Part shown: one piece after another, positions 1-9,153 of the stretch | Layout: every line of letters starts with the position of its first letter | Numbering within the stretch: position 1 is the first letter of the stretch | Origin: Flavobacterium sp. AED | GTDB taxonomy: Bacteria > Bacteroidota > Bacteroidia > Flavobacteriales > Flavobacteriaceae | Length of the DNA stretch: 64,000 nucleotides | Assembly (NCBI RefSeq): GCF_000812945.1 | Contig: NZ_JSYM01000001.1 | Coordinates: 1,550,001 to 1,614,000, forward strand | Direction of reading: 5' to 3' | Translations under genes and position numbers: made by a program | Notes under the pieces: model-generated | The model's input: the letters and a program-made list of their open reading frames with translations, nothing else | Told to the model about the DNA's origin: nothing | The model's database searches: none

Positions 1-1
1 T

Positions 2-2599
2 GTTGATGTAAGCGAGCAAGCAGGGATTTTTGGGGGTGCTAATGGTTATGGTTTAGGATTAGCAGTTTCTGATTTCAATTTAGATGGTTATCCTGATATT
101 TATGTTTGCAATGATTTTCATGAAGATGATTATTATTACATAAATAATGGGGATGGTACTTTTACCGAAAGTTTAAAGAAACATTTTGGTCATACCAGTA
201 GATTTTCGATGGGTGTAGATGTTGCGGATATTAATCACGATGGTTTTCCTGATATAATGACCTTGGACATGCTTCCTGAGGATGAAAAAGTTTTGAAATC
301 CTCATTAGGGGATGATAATGTACAGATGCTGAAAATGAGAACCGAGAAGCTAGGCTATCATTATCAGTATACCAGAAATATGTTGCAATTGAATCAAGCA
401 GGAGAACATTTTACAGAAACTGCTTTATTAAGTGGTGTAGCAGCTACTGATTGGAGCTGGAGCACTTTATTTGCTGATTATGATGAGGATGGTGAGCAAG
501 ATATATTTGTATGTAATGGAATTCCAAAACGTCCAAATGATTTAGATTATGTAAAGTATTTTTCAAATGATCAGATTAAAAATAAAATTAGTGCCACTAA
601 ATTGTTGGATAAAGAAGCTTTAAAGAAGATGCCAAAAGGGAATGTGACTAATTATGTTTTCCAAGGTTCAAAAGATTTAATGTTTAAAAATAAATCTAAC
701 GATTGGATTGAAAATGACTCTATAATTTCAAATGGAAGTGGTTATGCAGATATTGATAATGATGGCGATTTAGATGTTATTACTAATAATTTAAATAGTG
801 TTGCATCAGTGTATATAAATCAAACCAATAAAAATTCTAATTATTTAAAATTGAAATTGCAGTTTGGCGGAAAAAATACTTTCGGCATAGGTACCAAAGT
901 AATTTCGTATTCTAAAGGCAAAAAACAATTCAAGGAACTGCAAACTACAAGAGGATTTCAATCATCTTCTGAGCCTATGATTCATTTTGGATATGGTAAA
1001 ACAAAAACTATAGATTCGTTAGTAGTTGTTTGGCCAGACAAAACGTACCAAACAATTAAGAATGTTAAAACTTGCCAAACATTAACGATAAAACCGAATA
1101 GTAATAGAAAGGTTTTTGATTATAATAAATTACATCCTGCAGTTATTCCTGTTTTCAAAAAGGTAGTGACTAATTTAGGAATTGACTTCACGCATCAAGA
1201 AAATGATTATATCGATTTTGTTTTTCAGAAATTAATTCCTTATCAACGTTCAGATCGTGGTCCGGCAACAGCAATAGGTGATTTAAATGGTGATGGTAAA
1301 GATGATATTTTCTTTGGTGGAGCCAAAAATAAAAAAGCAGCCATTTATCTTCAGAACACAAAAGGATTTGCTAAAAAGGCTTATAATGAAATTGAAAATG
1401 ATTCTGTTTTTGAAGATGCTTCAGCTGTAATAGGTGATTTTAACAATGATAAAATTAACGATTTATTTGTAGCTTCAGGTGGAGGAGAAAATGCGTCTAA
1501 TTTGCAAGACCGATTATACTTAGCTAATAAAGGACAGTTAGTAAAAACGATTTTACCAAATTTAGCTCAGAACGCATCAGTTGTAAAAATGTTCGATTAT
1601 GATAAAGATGGTGATTTAGATGTTTTTATTGCTAATAATTCGGTGAACAATAGATTTGGGAGTATGCCGGATTGTTATTTATTGAACAATAATAAAGGCA
1701 TTTTTACTATTGTAGAAAGTAAAACTTTTTCAAAAATTGGAATGGTTACAGATGTTCTTTTTGATGATTTTAATAAAGATGGTAAAGTTGATATTATTGC
1801 AATAGGAGAATGGATGAAACCAACTTTTTTTGCAAATACGAACGGAAAATTCAAAGATGTAACTGAAACTGTTTTTCCTGAAAAAAGCAATGGATTATGG
1901 CAATCTATTATCCCTTTTGATATTGATAATGATGGTGATCTGGATTATTTAGTTGGAAATTGGGGAATGAATTCAAAGTTTAAAGCTTCTCAAGAGTTTC
2001 CTATGAAAATGTATTATGACGATTTTGATGGGAATGGTTCTTTTGAAACTATTGTGGCTAAAGAAAAAAATGGAAAATATTACACCACAATGGGACTAGA
2101 TGAATTAGCGGAACAGTTTAGTGGAATGCTTAAAAAGAAATTCAACAGCTATAAATCATTTGCTGGAAAACCAGTAGAAGAAATTTTTGATCCAAAAATG
2201 CTTGAAAAAGCAAAATTATATGAAGTGCATAATTTAAAATCGGGTTATTTAAGAAATGACAAAGGAAAATTTACATTTGTTGCTTTTTCGAATAAAATGC
2301 AAGTGGCACCAATTACCTGTTTTGTAAAATCAAACTTTGATTCGGATAAAAAAGAAGAAGTTTTTGCAGCAGGAAACTATTTTGGGGTATCACCTTATCA
2401 CAGTCGATTTGATGGGTTTTCAGGAGCTTTAATAAAAAATGAAAAAACAATCTATTTAGGAAATCAAATAGGTATCGATTTAACTCAGAAGGCAGTTAAG
2501 CATTTGGATATTATCAATTTCAATGGCAAGAAATATTTATTGATTACCATCAATAATAACAAAGCAGAGGTTTATAAAATGCCAATGCTTAAAAACTAA
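2..2599 (+). CDS. CRTAC1-like FG-GAP/VCBS repeat protein with ASPIC/UnbV domain (5' end missing)
   Basis: The reading frame is open from base 2, so the true start lies left of the window and only the last ~865 residues are present. The protein is a string of Ca-binding FG-GAP blades of the form D-x-N/D-x-D-G-x-x-D, for example DFNLDGYPDI, DINHDGFPDI, DYDEDGEQDI and DIDNDGDLDV, followed by an ASPIC/UnbV segment (about bases 830-1100) and a second run of blades (about 1270-2060). This matches the CRTAC1-like family of secreted or surface beta-propeller proteins of Bacteroidota, usually about 1,100 residues. It lies 40 bases ahead of the haloperoxidase-like gene on the same strand, so co-transcription is likely. 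Ligand and function are unknown. Confidence 0.85.
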   Translation, partial: VDVSEQAGIFGGANGYGLGLAVSDFNLDGYPDIYVCNDFHEDDYYYINNGDGTFTESLKKHFGHTSRFSMGVDVADINHDGFPDIMTLDMLPEDEKVLKSSLGDDNVQMLKMRTEKLGYHYQYTRNMLQLNQAGEHFTETALLSGVAATDWSWSTLFADYDEDGEQDIFVCNGIPKRPNDLDYVKYFSNDQIKNKISATKLLDKEALKKMPKGNVTNYVFQGSKDLMFKNKSNDWIENDSIISNGSGYADIDNDGDLDVITNNLNSVASVYINQTNKNSNYLKLKLQFGGKNTFGIGTKVISYSKGKKQFKELQTTRGFQSSSEPMIHFGYGKTKTIDSLVVVWPDKTYQTIKNVKTCQTLTIKPNSNRKVFDYNKLHPAVIPVFKKVVTNLGIDFTHQENDYIDFVFQKLIPYQRSDRGPATAIGDLNGDGKDDIFFGGAKNKKAAIYLQNTKGFAKKAYNEIENDSVFEDASAVIGDFNNDKINDLFVASGGGENASNLQDRLYLANKGQLVKTILPNLAQNASVVKMFDYDKDGDLDVFIANNSVNNRFGSMPDCYLLNNNKGIFTIVESKTFSKIGMVTDVLFDDFNKDGKVDIIAIGEWMKPTFFANTNGKFKDVTETVFPEKSNGLWQSIIPFDIDNDGDLDYLVGNWGMNSKFKASQEFPMKMYYDDFDGNGSFETIVAKEKNGKYYTTMGLDELAEQFSGMLKKKFNSYKSFAGKPVEEIFDPKMLEKAKLYEVHNLKSGYLRNDKGKFTFVAFSNKMQVAPITCFVKSNFDSDKKEEVFAAGNYFGVSPYHSRFDGFSGALIKNEKTIYLGNQIGIDLTQKAVKHLDIINFNGKKYLLITINNNKAEVYKMPMLKN

Positions 2600-2639
2600 T
2601 TCAAAAATTACTACAAACAAAATAATTAAACCAAATAAA

Positions 2640-3995
2640 ATGAAATCTAAAATTTATCTTTTAGGACTTATAACGCTCTTTTTTATTTCTTGTAAAAAAG
2701 AAGATTCAATTAAGGTTACAACGAATGATTACTGCGCTGCAGTGGATACAGTAACGGGAATTATGGTTCATGATATCTTTTCACCACCGGTTGCGAGTAG
2801 AATTTACGTTTATCCTAATATTGCAGCCTATGAGATTATGGCTCAAAATAGTACTAAATACGAAAGTCTACAGGGACAATTAAAAGGATTAGATTCTATC
2901 CCTAAACTAGATCCGAAAAGTGGAGTCAATAAAAATTTAGCGGCACTTATTGCCCATATCGAGGTTAGTAAACAATTAATTTTTTCTGAAGAAGCGTTAG
3001 GAAAATATAGAGACAGTTTATACCAAAAATGGGAAAATGAGAATGCTAAGGAATTTCTGGTTTCTAAAGAATATGGTTTAAAAGTAGCAGATCGAATTAA
3101 AAAATGGATGGGAAAAGATAATTATAAGCAGACCCGAACTTTTTCTAAATTTTCTGTTTATGCTAATCAGCCAGGAAGATGGCAGCCTACTCCACCTGCT
3201 TATATGGACGCGGTTGAGCCACATTGGGGTGAAATAAGAACTTTAGTTATGGATTCAGCTTCTCAATTTAAACCAATTGCACCATATCCTTTTTCTACAG
3301 ATAAAAATTCTGCTTTTTACAAAGATGCAAAGGAAACCTATGATGTAGGAAATATGATTTCCGAAAAATTAATCGCAATGGAGAAAAATAAAAGTACTGT
3401 AATTCCGGAAGAATCTGATATTGCTACTTTTTGGGATTGTAATCCGTATGCTACGGTAACTCAAGGGCACATGATGTTTGCCAAGAAAAAAAATTCACCG
3501 GATGCGCATTGGATGAATATAACTAAAATTGCGTTGAAAAAAAATAAATCTGATTTTGAAACTGCTGTTTTTGCTTATACTAAAACGTCAATCGGAGTTT
3601 TTGAAAGTATTATTAGTTGTTGGAATGAAAAGTTTAGAAGTAATGTAATTAGACCAGAGACCTATATTAATCAAAATATTGATGAAAACTGGAGACCGCA
3701 ATTGCAAACTCCTCCTTTTCCTGAATATACTAGCGGGCATTCAGTGATTTCTTCTTGTTCGTCGCTGATTTTGACATCTATTTTTGGAGATAATTTTAGT
3801 TACATTGATGATTCTGAAGTTCCTTTTGGCTTGCCAAAAAGACCTTTTAAGTCATTCAAGCAAGCGGCAGCAGAGGCTGCAATCAGTAGATTGTATGGAG
3901 GTATCCATTACAGAGCCGCAATTGAAAATGGTGTTGTTCAGGGGGATAACATTGGAAATTATTTGAATAAAAAATTAAAGATGCTTAAAAAATAA
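2640..3995 (+). CDS. Vanadium-dependent haloperoxidase-like PAP2 superfamily lipoprotein
   Basis: The N-terminus is a lipoprotein signal with lipobox-like FFISC, so the protein is probably anchored to a membrane after export. The C-terminal half carries the three vanadate/phosphate-binding motifs of the vanadium haloperoxidase/PAP2 fold: K331-x6-R338-P, S365-G366-H367 (in EYTSGHS) and S-R-x5-H423 in GGIHYR. The position that is Asp in many PAP2 phosphatases (four after the last His) is Ala here. Family members either oxidise halides with peroxide or act as phosphatases; sequence alone does not separate these. The gene follows a CRTAC1-like gene and its stop overlaps the next start by one base (TAATG), which suggests translational coupling. 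Confidence 0.85.
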   Translation: MKSKIYLLGLITLFFISCKKEDSIKVTTNDYCAAVDTVTGIMVHDIFSPPVASRIYVYPNIAAYEIMAQNSTKYESLQGQLKGLDSIPKLDPKSGVNKNLAALIAHIEVSKQLIFSEEALGKYRDSLYQKWENENAKEFLVSKEYGLKVADRIKKWMGKDNYKQTRTFSKFSVYANQPGRWQPTPPAYMDAVEPHWGEIRTLVMDSASQFKPIAPYPFSTDKNSAFYKDAKETYDVGNMISEKLIAMEKNKSTVIPEESDIATFWDCNPYATVTQGHMMFAKKKNSPDAHWMNITKIALKKNKSDFETAVFAYTKTSIGVFESIISCWNEKFRSNVIRPETYINQNIDENWRPQLQTPPFPEYTSGHSVISSCSSLILTSIFGDNFSYIDDSEVPFGLPKRPFKSFKQAAAEAAISRLYGGIHYRAAIENGVVQGDNIGNYLNKKLKMLKK

Positions 3996-4912
3996 TGATA
4001 GTCAGAAAAAAAATTATATTAGGATTTAGTGCTTTTTTTTTAGTCTTTTTAACTTGGTATTTATTTATTAAAAAAAGTGATTATAGTATTTCATTTAAAG
4101 TTAATACTGCTACAGGAACTATTTTTCAGGGTATTCAGGAATGGTCTGCAACTCAGTTAGTAAATCAAAAAGAAAATTATAGCATTCTGGAAAATAGAAA
4201 TTTTGATTTCATTAAACAAGAAATGAAAAAAGGGAATGTCCATATGGAATATATTTGGGAAATGAACTCCATTGATGATTCAATAACTGCAGTAACTGTA
4301 GGCATAAAAGATTTAAATAATAGTTTATTCAATAGACTTACGGCTCCTTTTTATGGTACTAGTTTCAAGGTTGAACAAATTAAAAAAATAACCGATTTTA
4401 GAAACGGTTTAAAAAATCATATAGGTAATTTTAAAGTCAAAATTGATGGTGAAGGATCTTCTAAAGAGATTTTTGTGGCGTATATTAATCTAAAAAGTGT
4501 TTTACAGGAGAAAGCGCAAACCATGATTGCAAATGATGCCGTTATAACAGGGTTTTTGCAACAGAATAATATTAAAATCATTGGTAAACCATATGTAGAA
4601 ATCGAAAATTGGAATCTTGATAAAGAAACTCTCGATTTTAATTATTGTTTTCCAATTGATAAAAATACTAAAGCAATCCAAGATAAAGAGGTGAAATTCA
4701 AAACTATTCCTGCTCTTAAAGGTTTGACGGCAACTTATTATGGGAATTTTAGGACTTCTGATAGAGCATGGTTTGCATTATTGGATTATGCTAAAAATCA
4801 TAATTCTAAATTAGAAAATAAACCATTAGAAAATTTTCTGGCAAATCCTTTCAATGGTGGTGACGAATTGGAATGGGAAACAAAAATAATTATTCCATTT
4901 GCTAAAAAATAA
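3995..4912 (+). CDS. Membrane-anchored GyrI-like effector-binding domain protein
   Basis: A 305-residue protein with one N-terminal hydrophobic segment (about residues 7-25) and no lipobox, so probably a signal anchor with the rest in the periplasm. Residues about 30-150 look like an SRPBCC-type region. The C-terminal part, about 160-305, resembles the GyrI-like/AraC effector-binding fold, ending in a typical GGDELEWETKIIIPF strand. Such domains bind small hydrophobic ligands. There is no DNA-binding domain. Its start overlaps the stop of the haloperoxidase-like gene, so it is probably in the same transcript. Function is inferred only from fold resemblance. Confidence 0.65.
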   Translation: MIVRKKIILGFSAFFLVFLTWYLFIKKSDYSISFKVNTATGTIFQGIQEWSATQLVNQKENYSILENRNFDFIKQEMKKGNVHMEYIWEMNSIDDSITAVTVGIKDLNNSLFNRLTAPFYGTSFKVEQIKKITDFRNGLKNHIGNFKVKIDGEGSSKEIFVAYINLKSVLQEKAQTMIANDAVITGFLQQNNIKIIGKPYVEIENWNLDKETLDFNYCFPIDKNTKAIQDKEVKFKTIPALKGLTATYYGNFRTSDRAWFALLDYAKNHNSKLENKPLENFLANPFNGGDELEWETKIIIPFAKK

Positions 4913-4942
4913 AGGTTAAAAATTTAGATTATTTTAACATTT

Positions 4943-4977
4943 CGAAAACGTTTTCGGTTATTCCGAAAACGTTTTTG
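4943..4977 (+). promoter_or_regulatory. Tandem LacI-type operators that also form a terminator-like hairpin
   Basis: Two near-identical palindromes, CGAAAACGTTTTCG at 4943-4956 (perfect) and CGAAAACGTTTTTG at 4964-4977, have centres 21 bases apart, about two helical turns. The AAACGTTT core with a central CG is the classic LacI-family half-site arrangement. The same DNA can fold into a hairpin: arms 4945-4957 and 4963-4975 match over 13 bases with a five-base loop, followed by TTTT, so it could also terminate the upstream transcript. It sits just upstream of the promoter-like sequence for the sugar operon. No LacI-type gene is in the window. Confidence 0.7.
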
Positions 4978-4990
4978 TTTTAATAATGTA

Positions 4991-5019
4991 TTGAATTGGG
5001 AATTTTAAAATTAAATTTA
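4991..5019 (+). promoter_or_regulatory. Probable promoter of the sugar operon
   Basis: TTG at 4991-4993 is followed after 18 bases by TAAATTTA at 5012-5019, one mismatch from the Bacteroidota TAnnTTTG element. It lies between the LacI-type palindromes and the first gene at 5054. The palindromes are upstream of the -33 element, which fits activation, or repression by looping, better than direct blocking of polymerase. Confidence 0.5.
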
Positions 5020-5053
5020 AAAAAAATTAACAAACCAATACATTAACCAAAAA

Positions 5054-6358
5054 ATGGGAATTAAAATAAAATTAAGTTTTTGGCAGATAATCAATATGAA
5101 TGTCGGTTTTTTTGGCATACAATATAGCTTCGGATTACAGCAAAGTGCCGTAAATCCTATTTATGATTTTTTACATGCAAGCCCAGATCAAATCCCGTTA
5201 TTAAATCTTGCAGGTCCATTAACGGGTTTGTTGATACAACCTATAATTGGGGCAATGAGTGATAAAACTTGGCATCCAAGATGGGGAAGGCGAAAACCTT
5301 ACTTTTTTATTGGTGCAATAGTTTGTAGTATTGCTTTATTTTTATTCCCATTTAGTAGTTCATTATGGATGGCTGCAGGTTTGCTTTGGATTCTAGATGT
5401 TGGAAATAATACCGCTATGGAACCTTATCGTGCTTTTATTGCGGATACATTGAGCGAAGACCAGCAACCTATGGGTTTTCAAGCGCAAAGTTTTTTTACT
5501 GGTTTCGGGCAGTTTTTGGCTTATATCTCTCTTTTTCTATTTCCAATAATTTTCGTCGGTTATACGGGATCATTGCCTACTTGGATTTATGCCTCTTTTT
5601 TTTTAGGAGCAGTACTTTCTGTAACTTCCATTTGCTGGAGTATAACTAAGACTAAAGAAATTCCACCAACTGAAGCCGAATTAGCAATTTTAAAAGCGGA
5701 GCCATTAAATGTTTTTTCTCCTTTTATAGATATTTATAGGGCGGTTTTAGAAATGCCAACGGTTATGTGGCAACTGTTTTTGGTCTATTTGTTTCAATGG
5801 TATGCCATGATGTGTTATTGGCAAAACAATTCAAAAAGTATTGCTTTGTCCGTTTGGAATGTAACGCCAAAGAATACAGTAGGATATGAAAAAGCAGTGG
5901 AATGGAATGGATTGATTGGTGCATTTGGGTTTATAGTTACTTTTTCAATAGCCTTCTATTTGGCCAAATTAGCCAAAAAGCATGGTGCTAAGATGATTCA
6001 TTTCGTCTGTCTGTTATTAGGAGCAGTTTCTCTTTTATGTTTTCCAATGGTACAAAATCAGTATGTATTTTTTGCTGTGGTTATTGGCTACGGCATTGCT
6101 TGGGCAAGTATGATGGGAATTCCTTACTTGATGGTTGTTGCTGTTATTTCAAAAGAAAGATATGGTGTCTACATGGGTATTATTAATATGATGATTGTGA
6201 TCCCAATGATTATTCAAAACCTGTCATTTGGTTATATTTTAAAAAATTTCTTACATAATGACCCTCGATTAGCGATAAGTTTTGCGGGAGTATTGTTAGT
6301 GATTGCTGCTCTCTGTACATTATTAATTAAAATAAAAAAGACAAAATTAAGTGAATAA
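5054..6358 (+). CDS. MFS transporter, SLC45-like (disaccharide/H+ symporter family)
   Basis: A 434-residue polytopic membrane protein with about 12 hydrophobic segments. The loop after the second segment contains the MFS signature in the form GAMSDKTWHPRWGRRKPYF (about residues 75-93), typical of the SLC45/GPH-like sugar transporters that carry sucrose or maltose with protons. QNLSFGYIL near residue 390 and a Lys-rich cytoplasmic tail complete the protein. It is the first gene of the operon, and a PfkB kinase and a sucrose-phosphorylase-like enzyme follow, so uptake of a disaccharide such as sucrose is the best guess. The substrate is inferred, not proven. Confidence 0.85.
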   Translation: MGIKIKLSFWQIINMNVGFFGIQYSFGLQQSAVNPIYDFLHASPDQIPLLNLAGPLTGLLIQPIIGAMSDKTWHPRWGRRKPYFFIGAIVCSIALFLFPFSSSLWMAAGLLWILDVGNNTAMEPYRAFIADTLSEDQQPMGFQAQSFFTGFGQFLAYISLFLFPIIFVGYTGSLPTWIYASFFLGAVLSVTSICWSITKTKEIPPTEAELAILKAEPLNVFSPFIDIYRAVLEMPTVMWQLFLVYLFQWYAMMCYWQNNSKSIALSVWNVTPKNTVGYEKAVEWNGLIGAFGFIVTFSIAFYLAKLAKKHGAKMIHFVCLLLGAVSLLCFPMVQNQYVFFAVVIGYGIAWASMMGIPYLMVVAVISKERYGVYMGIINMMIVIPMIIQNLSFGYILKNFLHNDPRLAISFAGVLLVIAALCTLLIKIKKTKLSE

Positions 6359-6374
6359 TACAATAAATAATAAT

Positions 6375-7301
6375 ATGGATGTAATAGATATCCTTTGTGT
6401 TGGTGAAGTTCTTGTAGATTTTATTGGACATCAAGAAGGAGTGCTTATTAATGAAACTAGAGATTATCATAGGTATTTAGGAGGTTCGCCTACTAATGTT
6501 GCTATGAATTCAACACGATTAGGTTTGAATACTATCATGGTTGCAACAGTAGGGAACGACGGTTTTGGTTCCTATATTACGGAACGATTAACGAGTGTTG
6601 GAGTAAATACAAACCACCTTAACGTCTTAGATGATAAATCGACTAGTGTGATTTTTGTTTCAAGGTCCGAGGGTACACCAGATTTCATACCGTATCGTTC
6701 AGCAGATTGTTGTATTTATGAAGAGCAAATTTCTAGGGAAATACTATCCAATACCAAGATATTTCATACTACTTGTTTCGCATTAAGTAAAAATCCTGCA
6801 CAGAAAACTATCTTAAAGAAAGCACAAGAAGCACACGATTTAGGATGTAAGCTAAGTATCGATGTTAACTATGCAAGAAAGTTATGGAAAAGTCAAAAGA
6901 AGGCTTTTAAAGTAATCAAAACCTATTGCCAGTTTAATCCATTAATAAAAATTAGTGAAGATGATATGCTCCGTCTTTTTGAGAAGGAACTACCTCATGA
7001 AGAGATATTTGATTTTTTTCACCATCAAGGAGTAGATACTGTTTGCTTAACTTTAGGTAGCAAAGGGGTGAAATTATCTCAAAAAGGGAAAGAAGTAATA
7101 CAAATGCCAGCGATAAAAATTGACAAAGTTATGGACTCAACTGGAGCAGGTGATGCTTTTTGGTCCGGATTTTTATTTGCTTATATAAAGGAAAAATCAA
7201 TTAATGAATGTTTGGATATCGCTTTAAAATTAGCAGCTTTAAAACTACAAAATGTAGGGCGATTACCGGATAACATCAATATCCTTTCTAAACTTTTATA
7301 A
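6375..7301 (+). CDS. PfkB-family sugar kinase, probably fructokinase-like
   Basis: A ribokinase/PfkB fold kinase of 308 residues, starting MDVIDILCVGEVLVDF and with the GGSPTNVAMN sugar-binding motif near residue 36. The ATP-site/catalytic motif is DSTGAGDAFWSGF with catalytic Asp260. An in-frame GTG at 6351 would add eight residues and overlap the transporter stop; the ATG at 6375 fits the usual family N-terminus better. If the next gene is a sucrose phosphorylase, this enzyme would phosphorylate the released fructose. Other PfkB substrates cannot be excluded. Confidence 0.85.
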   Translation: MDVIDILCVGEVLVDFIGHQEGVLINETRDYHRYLGGSPTNVAMNSTRLGLNTIMVATVGNDGFGSYITERLTSVGVNTNHLNVLDDKSTSVIFVSRSEGTPDFIPYRSADCCIYEEQISREILSNTKIFHTTCFALSKNPAQKTILKKAQEAHDLGCKLSIDVNYARKLWKSQKKAFKVIKTYCQFNPLIKISEDDMLRLFEKELPHEEIFDFFHHQGVDTVCLTLGSKGVKLSQKGKEVIQMPAIKIDKVMDSTGAGDAFWSGFLFAYIKEKSINECLDIALKLAALKLQNVGRLPDNINILSKLL

Positions 7302-7307
7302 AATACG

Positions 7308-9044
7308 ATGCAACAAAATAATAAAAAGATCAGTAATGGTGTAATGCTGAATGTTTATCCAGATAGTATTGGAAAAAAATTTAATGACACCATAGCCATG
7401 CTTAAAATGGCAGAGTTTAAAGATGTATTTTCTTTAATATACGTGTTGCCTACCTTTTTCAATAGTGACTTAGATAGAGGTTTTTCTATTATTGATTATG
7501 ATATAAATAAAGATTTAGTAGACATAAAAGATTTAAAGGACTTGAATGAGCTCCAGATAAAGTTGAAATTTGATATTGTGTTAAATCATCTTTCTGTCGC
7601 TTCTCCTCAGTTTAAAGACATGCTACAACACGGTAATAAATCTAAATTTAAAGATTTTTTTATCAATTGGAATGAGTTTTGGGAGGGAAACGGGGTAAAA
7701 AATGAAGATGGAATTGTAATTCCAAAACCAGAGTTTCTCAATAAATTGTTCATGAGAAAGTCGGGTTTGCCTATATTGAAAGTGCGTTTTCCGGATGGTA
7801 CAGAACAGCCTTATTGGAATACTTTTTATCAGCAAATAACCTACAATCCAATTGCTGTATCAGATTTGCAAAATGTAAAAGGATTAACTGAAGAGCAAAG
7901 TCTATTTATTGTTGCCGTAATTAATACTGCAATTAATGATAATCAAGATTTCACGACCATTGATTTTGAAGATTGTACTCCTTTGAAATCAGAAATTTTA
8001 CAAATTGTAGAACAAAAGCGTTCCTATTTAGGACAAATGGATGTTAATGCTGCATCGCCTTTAGTCTGGGATTTTTATGAGGAGACACTAAAGAAATTAA
8101 ATGGTTATGGTTGTAATATCCTTCGATTAGATGCTTTTGCCTATTTGCATAAACAAGTAGGGGAATCCAATTTTTTTAATAAACCGGGGACTTGGGAATA
8201 TTTAGAGCGTATTAAGGAAATAGCACAACAAAATAATTTGATGCTATTGCCAGAAATTCATGCAGAATATGGTTTGCATTTACATGATGAGGTAGCCAAT
8301 GAAGGATATTATATCTATGACTTTTTCTTACCTGGTTTAACGATACATACTATCGAAAATAAAACTAGTAAAGCCTTGTTAAGTTGGGCTAAGGAAATTA
8401 TTGCTAAAGGATATAAAACAGTAAATATGCTTGGTTGCCATGATGGAATACCTGTTCTAGATTTGAAAGGTAAGGAGGTAAATGGTGTTTATAATAAAGG
8501 ATTGTTAGAAGATGCCGAGATAGAAAGTATCATGAATAAAATCATGGAACGTGGCGGTCGGGTAAAGAATCTTTACGATCCTTCAGGGAATAAAATTTCT
8601 TATTATCAAATAAATGCTACATTTTTTAGTGCACTAGGTGAAGACGAACAAAAGTTACTTCTTGCAAGAGTGATTCAAATGTTTATGCCAGGAATACCGC
8701 AGGTTTGGTATTTAGATATTTTTGCAGGTAAAAACAATTATGAAGCTGCAGATAATGGAGGTAGTGCCGGACATAAAGAAATTAACCGTACCTCGTTGGC
8801 AATGAAGGATATCGCGCAAGGGTTGAAAACGGAAGTTGTAAATAAACAACTGGAAATTATGCACTTAAGAAATACTTCAAATGCTTTTTCAGGTCATGTA
8901 GAAATAAATGATGCCGTAGATGCTATTATAGATGTCAAATGGGTAAATGGCACCACAGTTGCGCACCTAAAGGCAAACCTTGAAACCAATGGTTTTACAA
9001 TTGATCATACGGTAAATGGTATGACAAGCACTATGAGTTTCTAA
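7308..9044 (+). CDS. GH13 sucrose-phosphorylase-like enzyme (GH13_18-type)
   Basis: The 578-residue protein matches the sucrose phosphorylase branch of GH13 over most of its length: VLNHLSVASPQF near residue 90, nucleophile Asp275 in RLDAFAY, acid/base Glu316 in LPEIHAEYG, transition-state Asp379 in GCHDGIPVLDL, then LPGLTIHTIEN, YYQINATFFSALG and PGIPQVWYLDIFAGKND-like segments. The spacing of catalytic residues is close to that of Bifidobacterium sucrose phosphorylase. It is about 70 residues longer, with an extra segment near 170-240. The expected reaction is glucosyl transfer from a disaccharide or glucoside to phosphate giving glucose 1-phosphate. Neighbouring transporter and kinase support sucrose, but related enzymes use glucosylglycerate or sucrose 6-phosphate. 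No signal peptide: cytoplasmic. Confidence 0.8.
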   Translation: MQQNNKKISNGVMLNVYPDSIGKKFNDTIAMLKMAEFKDVFSLIYVLPTFFNSDLDRGFSIIDYDINKDLVDIKDLKDLNELQIKLKFDIVLNHLSVASPQFKDMLQHGNKSKFKDFFINWNEFWEGNGVKNEDGIVIPKPEFLNKLFMRKSGLPILKVRFPDGTEQPYWNTFYQQITYNPIAVSDLQNVKGLTEEQSLFIVAVINTAINDNQDFTTIDFEDCTPLKSEILQIVEQKRSYLGQMDVNAASPLVWDFYEETLKKLNGYGCNILRLDAFAYLHKQVGESNFFNKPGTWEYLERIKEIAQQNNLMLLPEIHAEYGLHLHDEVANEGYYIYDFFLPGLTIHTIENKTSKALLSWAKEIIAKGYKTVNMLGCHDGIPVLDLKGKEVNGVYNKGLLEDAEIESIMNKIMERGGRVKNLYDPSGNKISYYQINATFFSALGEDEQKLLLARVIQMFMPGIPQVWYLDIFAGKNNYEAADNGGSAGHKEINRTSLAMKDIAQGLKTEVVNKQLEIMHLRNTSNAFSGHVEINDAVDAIIDVKWVNGTTVAHLKANLETNGFTIDHTVNGMTSTMSF

Positions 9045-9153
9045 ATTTTATACTGTAATCGAAAAATTAGGCATGTTAAAATATTAAAATAAAGATAGTG
9101 ACTCCTGAAGGGATTTAAAATCTTAATTATCCAAATGATTAAAAAAATAAAAA

